NCBI GenBank assembly: GCA_050303615.1
Contig: JBNLCC010000086.1
Location: forward strand, 77,794 to 141,793
Direction of reading: 5' to 3'
Length of the DNA: 64,000 bases
Source: CAZDXJ01 sp050303615
GTDB lineage: Bacteria > Pseudomonadota > Gammaproteobacteria > Methylococcales > Methylomonadaceae
The position numbers and the translations under genes were made by a program. Below are positions 45,223-53,875 of this stretch, one piece after another (positions within the stretch are counted from its first letter, which is position 1; each line of letters begins with the position of its first letter). The notes beneath the pieces are model-generated. The model was not told where the DNA came from. It saw only the letters and a list, made by a program, of their open reading frames with translations, and searched no databases.

Positions 45223-45771
45223 AGGCTCGTATTACCGGCGAAGTAAGTCAAAACTTTACGATAGATTTGTATTATAAGGATATAGGTGCCATTACTTAGA
45301 ACCGGCGCGGAAACTTGATGAATTAGATGATAAACATTTTGCGTAAAAGAAACTTGTAAAGTCAATTTGTTTCTTATTTTGGGATACGAGTAGCGGTATA
45401 GTTATCGCAAAGCTAGGTTTTTTACCCGACTACACTGTTGCTTTTTATCAAATATAAACATTTGAATCCGGAAGGATATCGTTGATTTGTCAATTCAAAA
45501 ATTTAGTGGAATAAGTAGTTTAACGAATTGTTCCAGGGTCGGAATAAGATAAAATGACTGTAAAACGAAATTGCATGTAGGACAGATGCAATAACAGATG
45601 CTGAACTAATTTGAACGAGGCCCTGTATAAAAATAATTACGATAAGGAATAAGAACGGGAAGTTTTTAAATTAATTTTTATTGCTGTTTTGCATTAACCG
45701 GCAGTTTCAAGATAAGTCATTCATGGTCAAATGACAATTTTTGGAAACAATTCTTTAAACTGAGGTGCATT
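45223..45771. other. 549-base AT-rich intergenic region
   Basis: Divergent genes on both sides (the FixJ-like gene and the M41-like gene), so it holds their promoters. Apart from a 7-base inverted repeat near 45570, I see no gene, hairpin terminator or repeat. Confidence 0.5.
45570..45592. repeat. inverted repeat, possible operator
   Basis: ATTGCAT and ATGCAAT arms separated by 9 bases, 180 bases before the downstream gene. Spacing and symmetry fit a dimeric regulator site, but this could be chance in AT-rich DNA. Confidence 0.3.
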
Positions 45772-46371
45772 ATGAAAACTAGTACAGTTATTGGAATACG
45801 CGACCACTTAGTTCAGACGCATCCCTATTGTGATATTTATCATAAAGCCGCCCACTTTGCAGGGATTTATATGACCAGCAAAGTTTACAACCACCGGGCC
45901 GGAAATTCTAATATTACACAACTGCCAAAACTCAAACGGGATAACGAACCCTTAAATCTCAATGAATGCCCGGAAAAATTGGAAACGGATATTGTCAATT
46001 TGTTACTGGGGCCAATTGCCGAGGCTAAATATGTCGCGGCATGTGACAACGAAATTTTCAATTGTAAACTGATCGATTTTAACGCGTTGAATTATTACAG
46101 CGGCACAAACGATCTTATGTTAGTTGATGAATATCTGCAGTGTTTAACACCATCCAAAAGTGAACGGATTAAAAAGAAGGCAGAGTTGTTTGGCAAAGCT
46201 TTTGATTTTATTAACGATTGTCGCAATTGGAAGGCTGTTACCCGATTAGCCGAATATATGATTGAACAAAATAAAAGCACGATTGATTTTTCAGAAACTG
46301 TTTCTGCGCTTGAGTGTTTGGAAAATGAGCGTAGGCACGAATATGCGGACCGGTGGCGAAGCCATGCATAG
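45772..46371 (+). CDS. hypothetical protein resembling a degenerate M41 peptidase
   Basis: 199 residues. YHKAAHFAG near the N-terminus resembles the HEAGHA zinc motif of FtsH-type (M41) peptidases, with Lys where the catalytic Glu should be. The later NLLLGPIAEAKY matches the GGPAAE-type block of such domains. It therefore looks like an M41-fold protein that has lost peptidase activity. No ATPase domain is attached. GAGG lies upstream of the ATG. Assignment rests on two motifs only. Confidence 0.55.
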   Translation: MKTSTVIGIRDHLVQTHPYCDIYHKAAHFAGIYMTSKVYNHRAGNSNITQLPKLKRDNEPLNLNECPEKLETDIVNLLLGPIAEAKYVAACDNEIFNCKLIDFNALNYYSGTNDLMLVDEYLQCLTPSKSERIKKKAELFGKAFDFINDCRNWKAVTRLAEYMIEQNKSTIDFSETVSALECLENERRHEYADRWRSHA

Positions 46372-46512
46372 TGAATAAGTATTTGTAATATAAGTAAAAT
46401 TTACCTGATTTTTCCTGCGTGTCCTGTTAATAAATTCTAAATTACGAGTGCTGTCGTCCGGTTTTTATGTCGATAATTCTTATTCAGTAACAAAATCTTT
46501 ACGGAGTAGAAA

Positions 46513-46713
46513 ATGGCTGCCAAAGTCTCAAGAAGTAAAAATAGAATTGTTGCGAATTCTGCACAATCGTTAACGAAAACAACGATTCCGAATAGGGAAG
46601 CTAAAATTGCCGAACTTGCCTATTATAAATCCGAAAGCAGAGGCTTCGCCCCGGGGCATGAATGGGATGACTGGCTTGAGGCGGAACGGGAATTGGCCGA
46701 AATCGATGATTAG
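46513..46713 (+). CDS. DUF2934 family small protein
   Basis: 66 residues. After a basic, low-complexity start, AYYKSESRGFAPGHEWDDW and LEAERELAE match the DUF2934 pattern common in Proteobacteria. Function unknown to me. GGAG lies just before the ATG. Confidence 0.75.
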   Translation: MAAKVSRSKNRIVANSAQSLTKTTIPNREAKIAELAYYKSESRGFAPGHEWDDWLEAERELAEIDD

Positions 46714-46781
46714 TACCTTGTAAAGATGGCATTTTAAAAGAGAGAATTCTCCAAGCCAAAAAAGCATATCTAAAAAACCGT

Positions 46782-46811
46782 TTATAATAGCCGGCGGGCC
46801 TGTTATTATAA
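46782..46811. repeat. AT-rich inverted repeat
   Basis: TTATAATA (46782-46789) and TATTATAA (46804-46811) face each other around a GC-rich 14-base loop containing GCCGGC. It could be a terminator for the DUF2934 gene, though there is no T tract, or a protein-binding site. Confidence 0.35.
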
Positions 46812-46937
46812 GCCCGAGCTAGTCATTATATTTCAGAGTTTGCTGAATAATGTTCAATAGCTTGTTAATCTAGTAGCTCTGCCCGCATCAAAAAAAGAGG
46901 GATGCCGTTACTGCAAAGATTGATATAAGGGGTGGCG

Positions 46938-47090
46938 GTGAAACCGGGTAAGTTTTTATTTCTTCTGATAATTGGCCTCATCCTGCTGATTATTCATTAT
47001 TTCGCAATATTTATTCCCGTATCGGAATTATTCCTGATCTATATATTATTTTTTAATCCTAAATGGTTTAGGGATTTCTTGGATCGTTAA
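46938..47090 (+). CDS. 50-residue membrane protein
   Basis: A GTG start with AAGGGG 5 bases upstream and a TAA at 47088. The first 45 residues are almost all hydrophobic in two segments (about 5-27 and 29-40), ending in NPKWFRDFLDR. This is a likely small inner-membrane protein; its family is not known to me. Confidence 0.55.
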   Translation: MKPGKFLFLLIIGLILLIIHYFAIFIPVSELFLIYILFFNPKWFRDFLDR

Positions 47091-47270
47091 TCAACGTTTT
47101 TTTACAGGAAATGGCAACAACGATCAGACGTTAGGAGCAGTGATAGACGTTCTCTCGGGCAAAGCAAATTGCTGCCTGCTGAATAACAGACACAGCGGCT
47201 ATATAGCGAAGTGCAAGCTATAATTTGGTATATTCCAAATATTTTTCGAGGATTGGGATATATTAACGGT

Positions 47271-48701
47271 TCAACCTTTTATGCAGATGACGGGTTCCAA
47301 TTTTGCCACTTTCCGGGCCAACCCTGCACGGTCGGCGAGATTGACTACCGCACTGACATCTTTGTAAGCTAGCGGAGCCTCCTCGGCAATCCCCCGCATG
47401 GATGGACTGCGGATGATAATGCCTTGCGCAGCCAGATCTTCGATGAGAGTTTTTCCGCGCCATTGGCGTGTTGCCTGGCGTCGGCTCATTGCCCGCCCGG
47501 CGCCATGGCAGGCTGAACTGAAGGAACGTTGTCGACTTTCGTTGGTTCCACACAGCACATAAGAAAAGGTCCCCATGGAACCGCCGATCAGTACAGGTTG
47601 GCCGACTGCCTTGAAGACGGCCGGCAAATCCGGATGGCCGGGGCCGAACGCGCGGGTTGCGCCTTTGCGGTGAATATAAAGGTTTTTTTTGCTTCCGCCA
47701 ATGACGTGTTGTTCCAACTTGCAGGTATTATGCGATACATCATATAACAGGCTGAGATGGAGACCCGGAAAAAGCTTGGACACGGCTTGGCGGGTCAAGT
47801 GGGTGATGATCTGGCGGTTCGCCAGAGCGCAGTTGATTCCCGCGCGCATCGCGCCCAGATATTGTTTGCCTAAAGGGGAATCCAACGGCGCACAGGCCAG
47901 TTCACGATCCGGCAGCGTGATGTTGTATCCGGCTGCCGAAACCGCCATTTGTTTCAGGAATTCCGTGCCGATTTGATGACCCAGCCCCCTGGAGCCGCAA
48001 TGAATACTGATGACCACGGCATCAACCTGCAATCCGAAAATATTTGCCACGTCCTGATCAAATATCTCCGCCACTCGCTGTACTTCCAGGTAGTGATTAC
48101 CGGAACCGAGGGTGCCCATTTCATCCTTTTGCCGTTCTCTGGCTCTTGACGACACATATTTAGGTTCGGCGCCGGCCATGCGTCCGTGTTCTTCAATTCG
48201 ATCCATGTCTCGTGCTTCGCCATAGCCCTGTTCCAGCGCCCATTGTGCGCCGCCGGACAACATGCCCAGCATATCCTTATGATTTAAATGAATCTTACCT
48301 CTGCTGCCGACTCCGGCAGGAATGGTTCGATATAATGCATCCGCCAATGCCTGTTTATGTGGTTGCAGTTCAGCCATGTTAAGCCCGGTGTGCAAAGTAC
48401 GGACACCACAGGAAATATCAAAACCGACGCCGCCGGCTGATACGACCCCCCCTTGATCGACATCGAATGCGGCAACCCCGCCGATCGGGAAACCATATCC
48501 CCAGTGGGCATCAGGCATAGCGTAAGCCGCCTCAACAATGCCCGGTAATGACGCGACATTACAAAGCTGTTCGAAAACTTTCTGGTCCATATCCTGCAGC
48601 AATTGCGCATTTGCATATATGATGCCCGGTACGCGCATCTTGCCATGGGCGCGGATTTCCCAGCAGGTTTCGTTGCGTTGTACAAATTGACTAAGATCCA
48701 T
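47271..48701 (-). CDS. rtcB: RNA 3'-phosphate ligase RtcB
   Basis: 476 residues. Joins RNA 2',3'-cyclic-phosphate or 3'-phosphate ends to 5'-OH using GTP. The guanylylated His is in ACHGAGR near the C-terminal third; metal ligands lie in PDAHWGYG, GGVGFDISCG and HNTCKLEQH. The ATG at 48701 is chosen for the GAGAG 8 bases before it; a GTG at 48710 is the longer option. It follows the archease gene on the same strand, so the two act together in RNA repair. Confidence 0.95.
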   Translation of the reverse strand: MDLSQFVQRNETCWEIRAHGKMRVPGIIYANAQLLQDMDQKVFEQLCNVASLPGIVEAAYAMPDAHWGYGFPIGGVAAFDVDQGGVVSAGGVGFDISCGVRTLHTGLNMAELQPHKQALADALYRTIPAGVGSRGKIHLNHKDMLGMLSGGAQWALEQGYGEARDMDRIEEHGRMAGAEPKYVSSRARERQKDEMGTLGSGNHYLEVQRVAEIFDQDVANIFGLQVDAVVISIHCGSRGLGHQIGTEFLKQMAVSAAGYNITLPDRELACAPLDSPLGKQYLGAMRAGINCALANRQIITHLTRQAVSKLFPGLHLSLLYDVSHNTCKLEQHVIGGSKKNLYIHRKGATRAFGPGHPDLPAVFKAVGQPVLIGGSMGTFSYVLCGTNESRQRSFSSACHGAGRAMSRRQATRQWRGKTLIEDLAAQGIIIRSPSMRGIAEEAPLAYKDVSAVVNLADRAGLARKVAKLEPVICIKG

Positions 48702-48713
48702 CGTTTGCACTCT

Positions 48714-49175
48714 CTAAACATCAACCACACATTGCGCGACCCACATACCGTCAGATCGTTGATAGACACGCAGCTCAGTAAAGGTAGCGCCTTTGATTTC
48801 CACGGCAGGCTGGTGTCTTTGCCGGTTCACGGTCTCACCGAAGGCGGTTGCCGTCAGTTGCCCGCCGTTTATCGCTACCTGATAATGCTTGAACAATAAC
48901 CGATGCACCGCCATTTCGTAAACCAGTTCGTTGATCCAGTCTAAAAATAAAAGCTCAGGATCGGAAGCCGTGCAGTGGATGAGTACCGATTGCGATGCTA
49001 CGATGCCCTCAGGATCGGTTATTACTGCGGTCATGGCTACTGCTGCTTGCTCAAACGCTTGATCAAGCGTCCCAGCCACACCGCGTATGCCGATATCTGC
49101 CTGGTGCTCAAAATGTTCCCAATGCGGCTTTGCTATGTTGTTGTTCAATGGTTGCCAATGCTTGAAATTGCACAT
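48714..49175 (-). CDS. archease, activator of RtcB
   Basis: 153 residues. The HWEHFEHQADIGIRGVAGT start, the acidic Asp-rich metal positions and FLDWINELVYEM match archease, which speeds guanylylation of RtcB. It precedes rtcB by 12 bases. The first codons, before PHWEHF, may not be translated, as no ribosome site is obvious. Confidence 0.92.
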   Translation of the reverse strand: MCNFKHWQPLNNNIAKPHWEHFEHQADIGIRGVAGTLDQAFEQAAVAMTAVITDPEGIVASQSVLIHCTASDPELLFLDWINELVYEMAVHRLLFKHYQVAINGGQLTATAFGETVNRQRHQPAVEIKGATFTELRVYQRSDGMWVAQCVVDV

Positions 49176-49305
49176 TTTGAAAATTTATAACACATTTTGG
49201 GTATCGGAAATAGATATAATATCCGGCATGTTGTTTTGTGATGTTGCCTTTGCGGATTCGTTGCTTACTACTTAACCTCCCTTTAATAGTGCTAATAGGA
49301 AATAC

Positions 49306-50799
49306 ATGCTTTTACTCTCAAAAAAACAGGACTGGTTCGGAAATATTCGCGGCGATATACTGGCGGGTCTTGTTGTCGCGCTTGCGCTGATACCGGAGGC
49401 GATTGCCTTCTCGATTATCGCCGGTGTCGATCCGAAAGTCGGGCTGTACGCCTCGTTTTGTATAGCCGCGATTACTGCCGTGATCGGTGGCCGGCCCGGC
49501 ATGATTTCAGCAGCGACCGGAGCCATGGCCTTGTTAATGGTGACTTTGGTCAAAGAGCACGGTCTGCAGTATTTGTTGGCGGCAACCTTATTAACCGGCG
49601 TTTTGCAAATCTTTGCCGGCTATCTAAAGCTAGGCAGTTTAATGAGTTTTGTGTCGCGTTCGGTGGTCACCGGTTTCGTCAATGCTTTAGCAATATTGAT
49701 TTTCATGGCGCAATTACCGGAGTTGACTGATGTCACCTGGCATGTTTATGCGATGACCGCTGCGGGATTAACCATAATTTATCTGTTTCCGTATTTGCCG
49801 CTCATCGGTAAAATTATTCCTTCGCCGCTGGTCTGTATTTTGCTGTTAACCGTTGTTGCCGTTGCTTTGCAACTGGATATTCGCCGAGTCGGCGACATGG
49901 GTGAGTTACCCGACTCTCTGCCGGTATTTCTCTGGCCGGAAGTGCCGTTAACGCTGGAAACCTTGCAAATCATTTTGCCTTATTCGGTGCCACTGGCGGT
50001 GGTCGGCTTGCTGGAGTCGCTGATGACCGCGACCATTGTCGACGATTTAACTGATACCGGCAGTGATAAAAACCGCGAGTGTAAAGGGCAGGGGATCGCC
50101 AATATCGGGGCCGGGCTGTTGGGCGGAATGGCCGGATGCGCGATGATCGGACAGTCTGTGATCAACATTAAATCAGGAGGGCGCGGCCGTTTATCGACAA
50201 TGATCGCCGGCAGCTTTTTATTGATTATGGTGGTATTTTTGGATCAGTGGATCAGGCAAATTCCGATGGCGGCCTTGGTGGCTGTTATGATTATGGTATC
50301 AATCGGAACCTTCAGTTGGGAATCGATACGCAATTTGCGCCAGCATCCGCTATCCACCAACGTAGTGATGCTGGCGACGGTTGTGGTAGTGGTATGGACC
50401 CATAATTTGGCGCTGGGGGTGTTTGTCGGCGTGCTGCTGGCATCGCTGTTCTTTGCCAACAAAATCAGTCATTTCATGTACGTGGAATCCGATCTGAAGG
50501 GGGAGGCAGATACACGATTGTATACGGTGCACGGTCAAATATTTTTTAATTCCGCCGAGCGATTCGTCGCATATTTTGATTTTAAAGAAGCGGTTGATAA
50601 AGTGATAATCGATTTGACGCATGCCCATTTCTGGGATATTTCCGCAGTTTTTGCTTTGGATAAAGTCGTGATAAAGTTCCGCCGGGAAGGCGCCGATGTG
50701 GAATTGATCGGCTTAAATGAAGCCAGCACAACGATCATCGACCGCTTCGGGGTGCATGATAAACCTGAGGAAATACAAAAAGTGGTAGGGGGGCATTAA
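49306..50799 (+). CDS. SulP family anion transporter
   Basis: 497 residues with about ten membrane helices (residues 15-385) and a short cytoplasmic STAS domain (about 405-495). PEAIAFSIIAGVDPKVGLYAS is the SulP signature. It could carry sulfate, bicarbonate or another anion; the sequence cannot decide. Its stop overlaps the start of a truncated universal-stress-type frame in TAATGA. Genes of this kind often pair with a universal stress protein. Confidence 0.9.
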   Translation: MLLLSKKQDWFGNIRGDILAGLVVALALIPEAIAFSIIAGVDPKVGLYASFCIAAITAVIGGRPGMISAATGAMALLMVTLVKEHGLQYLLAATLLTGVLQIFAGYLKLGSLMSFVSRSVVTGFVNALAILIFMAQLPELTDVTWHVYAMTAAGLTIIYLFPYLPLIGKIIPSPLVCILLLTVVAVALQLDIRRVGDMGELPDSLPVFLWPEVPLTLETLQIILPYSVPLAVVGLLESLMTATIVDDLTDTGSDKNRECKGQGIANIGAGLLGGMAGCAMIGQSVINIKSGGRGRLSTMIAGSFLLIMVVFLDQWIRQIPMAALVAVMIMVSIGTFSWESIRNLRQHPLSTNVVMLATVVVVVWTHNLALGVFVGVLLASLFFANKISHFMYVESDLKGEADTRLYTVHGQIFFNSAERFVAYFDFKEAVDKVIIDLTHAHFWDISAVFALDKVVIKFRREGADVELIGLNEASTTIIDRFGVHDKPEEIQKVVGGH

Positions 50800-50843
50800 T
50801 GAGCACTCAACAAGCGAAAGCATTCGCCTGTTCGGTGAATTGA
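50799..50843 (+). pseudogene. remnant of a universal stress protein gene
   Basis: ATG overlapping the SulP stop, followed by 14 codons (MSTQQAKAFACSVN) and TGA. The peptide and DNA match the start of the intact universal stress gene at 55600 (METQQAKVLACIDG; 23 of 27 bases identical over ACTCAACAAG...TGT), after which similarity ends. It is best read as a broken or duplicated start of that gene, left beside SulP. Confidence 0.6.
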
Positions 50844-50930
50844 TCGATGTATCATCAAAATACTCCTTCAGCACCCAATAGTAAATCTTATTTTTAAATA
50901 GACTATTATACCGGCCGAGTTAGCAGGGCT

Positions 50931-50960
50931 GCAAGCAGTAGGAGCATCCCTCCTGCTTGC
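50931..50960. terminator. hairpin between convergent SulP and sulfatase genes
   Basis: GCAAGCAG-TA-GGAG pairs with CTCCTGCTTGC, with a two-base bulge and a 5-base loop. No T tract follows, so its role as a terminator is uncertain; it could also be part of a repeat element. Confidence 0.4.
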
Positions 50961-51052
50961 ACTACCGGCATAAAACCGATTCCTGCATATTCGCAAGCCA
51001 CAAGTGTAGCGGCGCGCGTGGTTCACGAATGCACTACGCGAAAGCCCTCTTT

Positions 51053-53608
51053 TTACTCGCTCGCCTTGTTGTTGCGCCGTGCCGCCTCGAGTTTCTTAAC
51101 GTCCTCGGGCGATAGTTGCGGACGGTCTACCTTGAGCGTCAGCTTATCGAGCTGGGCGGTCAGGGTGAACGGCGGCTTGTAATCCGCATCGTTCACGCCG
51201 GTCAACGTGTCGGAACCGATATCGAAACTCTCGTCCCATTGCAGGATCATCGGCAGCGTTTTCTCCATCTTCTTGGTATCAACGACCTTGCCGTCCACCT
51301 TCAGCGTACCGGTGCCGGAACGGCCGAGGCCGCTTAAGTCGTTGAAGGCCAGCGTACCGACGCCGAGGCCATCGTATTTGAAGTCGAACTCGATGCGGTG
51401 CTTGCCGGGCGGTAGCGTGTCCGGGCCTTCCCATTTGATGCGCTCCAGGTCGGCCAAGTTCCACAGAAACACCGGCTTGCCCTTGAGCAGGTAGAAACCG
51501 TAGCCGGCAAAGCGTCCGCCCGAGGTAAGGATCATGCCCTCCGCGCCGCCTTCCGGGACAGTGATGTCCGCCGTGATAGTGTACGAGCTGTCGAGCAGCA
51601 ACGGCGAATCGCCCTGCGGCAGACCGACCATCGGATGGGTGTAAACGAACTCGGTGCGGCCGGCGGTGATTTTCGGCCGTTGAGCAACAAGGCGCGCAGC
51701 GACCGAGGCATCCAGCGGGAAAACCTGATATTTTTTCGCTTCCGCGATGAACAATGCCTTCATCTCCTTGACTTTGTCCGGATGCTGTTCGGCGATGTTT
51801 TGCGACTGGCTGAAGTCTGTATTCAGGTTATAGAGTTCGAGTACCTGATTGTTGAGCGGGTCGGGATTGGCAGCACTGAATGCATCCCACGGTGCGCGGT
51901 TCACCTTGGTGCTGAGTAGCCAGCCTTCGTGGTACAGCGCCCATTGGCCCATCATCTCGAAGTACTGGGTGGTATGGCGTGACGGCGCCTTGGCGTTTTC
52001 TTTATCAAACGTGTAGACAAGGCTGGTGCCCTCGATTGGCGCCTGTTTGATGCCGTTCACTGTCTCCGGTGCCGGGATGCCGGCCGCTTCGAGGATCGTG
52101 GGGACGATGTCGATCACATGGCTAAATTGCTCGCGCAGGCCGCCCTTGTCCTTGATGCGCGCCGGCCACGAGACCGCCATGTTCTGGCGGATGCCGCCGA
52201 GTTTCGAGGCGTTTTGCTTGAACCAGGTAAAGGGTGTGTCAAAGGCCCAGGACCAGCCTGCGGACATATGGTTGTAGGTCTGCTCGGTACCCCAGACGTC
52301 ATACCACTTCATCTGGGTCTCGATCGGCATTTTGTTGATACCGTTGAAGAACGCCACTTCATTTGGGGTGCCGAACGGACCGCCCTCCGCGCTGGTGCCA
52401 TTGTCGCCGTTGATGTAGATGATGAGCGTATTGTCGAGCTTGCCCATGTCCTCGATGGTTTGGACGATGCGTCCGATTTCGTGGTCGTTGTAGGCGGCAT
52501 AAGCGGCGAAGATTTCCACCTGTTTGATGTAAAGCTTCTTCTCCTCGGCCGTCAGGTCATCCCAGTTCTTGAGGATATCCGTCGGCCAGGGCTCCAGCTG
52601 GGTATCCTGAGGGATCACGCCGAGGCGCTTCTGGTTCTCGAAAATCTGCTGGCGAAGCTTGTTCCAGCCCTCGTCGAAGAGGTGCATTTTGCTGATCTTT
52701 TCCACCCATTCCTGAGTCGGATGATGGGGTGCGTGGGTGGCACCGGGAGCGTATTTGACGAAAAACGGCTTGTCCGGCATTGTTTGGTTCAAACGATTCA
52801 GGTAATCGATGGCGTCGTCGGCCATGGCGGTAGTCAGATTCCACTCCGGCTGGCCTTCGAACGGATATATCTGAGTGGTATTGCGGAACAGGTTCGGCTG
52901 CCACTGGTTCGCGTCGCCGCCGACAAAGCCGTAGAAATACTCGAAGCCCATGCCGGTCGGCCATTGGTCGAACGGCCCGGCCTGGCTGGCGGCGAAGGCC
53001 GGCGTGTTGTGATCCTTGCCGAACCACGAGGTGGCGTAGCCGTTATCGAGCAGAATCCGCCCGATGGTGGCCTTGTCCTCGGGGATGATGCTGTTGTATC
53101 CGGGGAAGCCGGTGGACTGCTCGGAGATCACGCCGAAACCGGCGGAGTGATGGTTGCGCCCGGTGATCAGCGCGGCCCGTGTCGGCGAGCACAGCGCAGT
53201 CGAGTGGATGTTGTTGTAGCGCAGGCCATTGTTGGCGATGCGCTCCAGCGTGGGTGTCGGGATGACGCCGCCGAAGGTGCTCGGCACGCCGAATCCGGCG
53301 TCATCGGTGATGATGAGCAGGACATTGGGCGCCTCCTTGGGCGGCACGATGCGCGGTGCCCACCATGCTTTTGAATTGAGGGTATCGTCCTTGATCACGC
53401 CGCCGAATTCTGGATCGGGCGCGGGCAGTTGTTTGCCGCTAATGGTGGTCGTGGCACTGGGTGAACCGAGTACGCCGGTCACCTCCGGTGTTTGGGAGTA
53501 AGCCGCGCTGCCGGATGAACCGGTAACTTCCTGATCTTGGGAGCAAGATGCTGCCATCGTAGTCACTGCAAGCATACCGTAAAGCAAGATTCTGGTGGGT
53601 ATTTTCAT
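51053..53608 (-). CDS. arylsulfatase-type lipoprotein
   Basis: 851 residues. The sulfatase signature CSPTRAALITGRN (Cys about residue 140, converted to formylglycine) and the metal-binding TDDAGFG and NGDNGT motifs are present. The N-terminus is basic, hydrophobic and ends in AASC, a probable lipobox, so it is likely a lipoprotein. The C-terminal 190 residues are a beta-rich region of the sort added to large periplasmic sulfatases. It would release sulfate from sulfate esters. The gene is visibly GC-rich compared with its flanks and has a long antisense open frame, as expected for acquired, GC-rich DNA. Confidence 0.9.
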   Translation of the reverse strand: MKIPTRILLYGMLAVTTMAASCSQDQEVTGSSGSAAYSQTPEVTGVLGSPSATTTISGKQLPAPDPEFGGVIKDDTLNSKAWWAPRIVPPKEAPNVLLIITDDAGFGVPSTFGGVIPTPTLERIANNGLRYNNIHSTALCSPTRAALITGRNHHSAGFGVISEQSTGFPGYNSIIPEDKATIGRILLDNGYATSWFGKDHNTPAFAASQAGPFDQWPTGMGFEYFYGFVGGDANQWQPNLFRNTTQIYPFEGQPEWNLTTAMADDAIDYLNRLNQTMPDKPFFVKYAPGATHAPHHPTQEWVEKISKMHLFDEGWNKLRQQIFENQKRLGVIPQDTQLEPWPTDILKNWDDLTAEEKKLYIKQVEIFAAYAAYNDHEIGRIVQTIEDMGKLDNTLIIYINGDNGTSAEGGPFGTPNEVAFFNGINKMPIETQMKWYDVWGTEQTYNHMSAGWSWAFDTPFTWFKQNASKLGGIRQNMAVSWPARIKDKGGLREQFSHVIDIVPTILEAAGIPAPETVNGIKQAPIEGTSLVYTFDKENAKAPSRHTTQYFEMMGQWALYHEGWLLSTKVNRAPWDAFSAANPDPLNNQVLELYNLNTDFSQSQNIAEQHPDKVKEMKALFIAEAKKYQVFPLDASVAARLVAQRPKITAGRTEFVYTHPMVGLPQGDSPLLLDSSYTITADITVPEGGAEGMILTSGGRFAGYGFYLLKGKPVFLWNLADLERIKWEGPDTLPPGKHRIEFDFKYDGLGVGTLAFNDLSGLGRSGTGTLKVDGKVVDTKKMEKTLPMILQWDESFDIGSDTLTGVNDADYKPPFTLTAQLDKLTLKVDRPQLSPEDVKKLEAARRNNKASE

Positions 53609-53663
53609 GGGGAGTATTTCCTTAACTGAAGTTTCGGAGTATATTTTAGCCCGTTTAGCGCCG

Positions 53664-53750
53664 TCAGACCCTTAAGCTATAACGCCTCAAGCCGCAATGT
53701 TTCAGGATCTCGTTGAAGGACTTGCATAACCAGGCATTGATCGTTTCCAT
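53664..53750 (-). other. short coding remnant, possibly of a transposase
   Basis: A 28-residue frame (METINAWLCKSFNEIL, ending CGLRRYSLRV) with TGA at 53664. It resembles the tail of some transposases, but that is a weak impression, and I cannot place it in a family. It lies between the sulfatase and the FadL-type genes. Confidence 0.2.
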
Positions 53751-53875
53751 AGTGATGTCCGCTGCTTTGCTTAAATAAAGACTTGCAATTTATCCGGCGC
53801 GCCGGTGATGACGGCACCGAATACGTGCCGGAGTTTGCCGGCAAAGTAGATATAAGCGTCATGATTCGCTCAGCG

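Noticed and set aside
52118..53374. 418-codon open frame on the plus strand
   Set aside because: It lies wholly antisense to the sulfatase gene, which has all its catalytic motifs. Long antisense frames are expected in GC-rich coding DNA.
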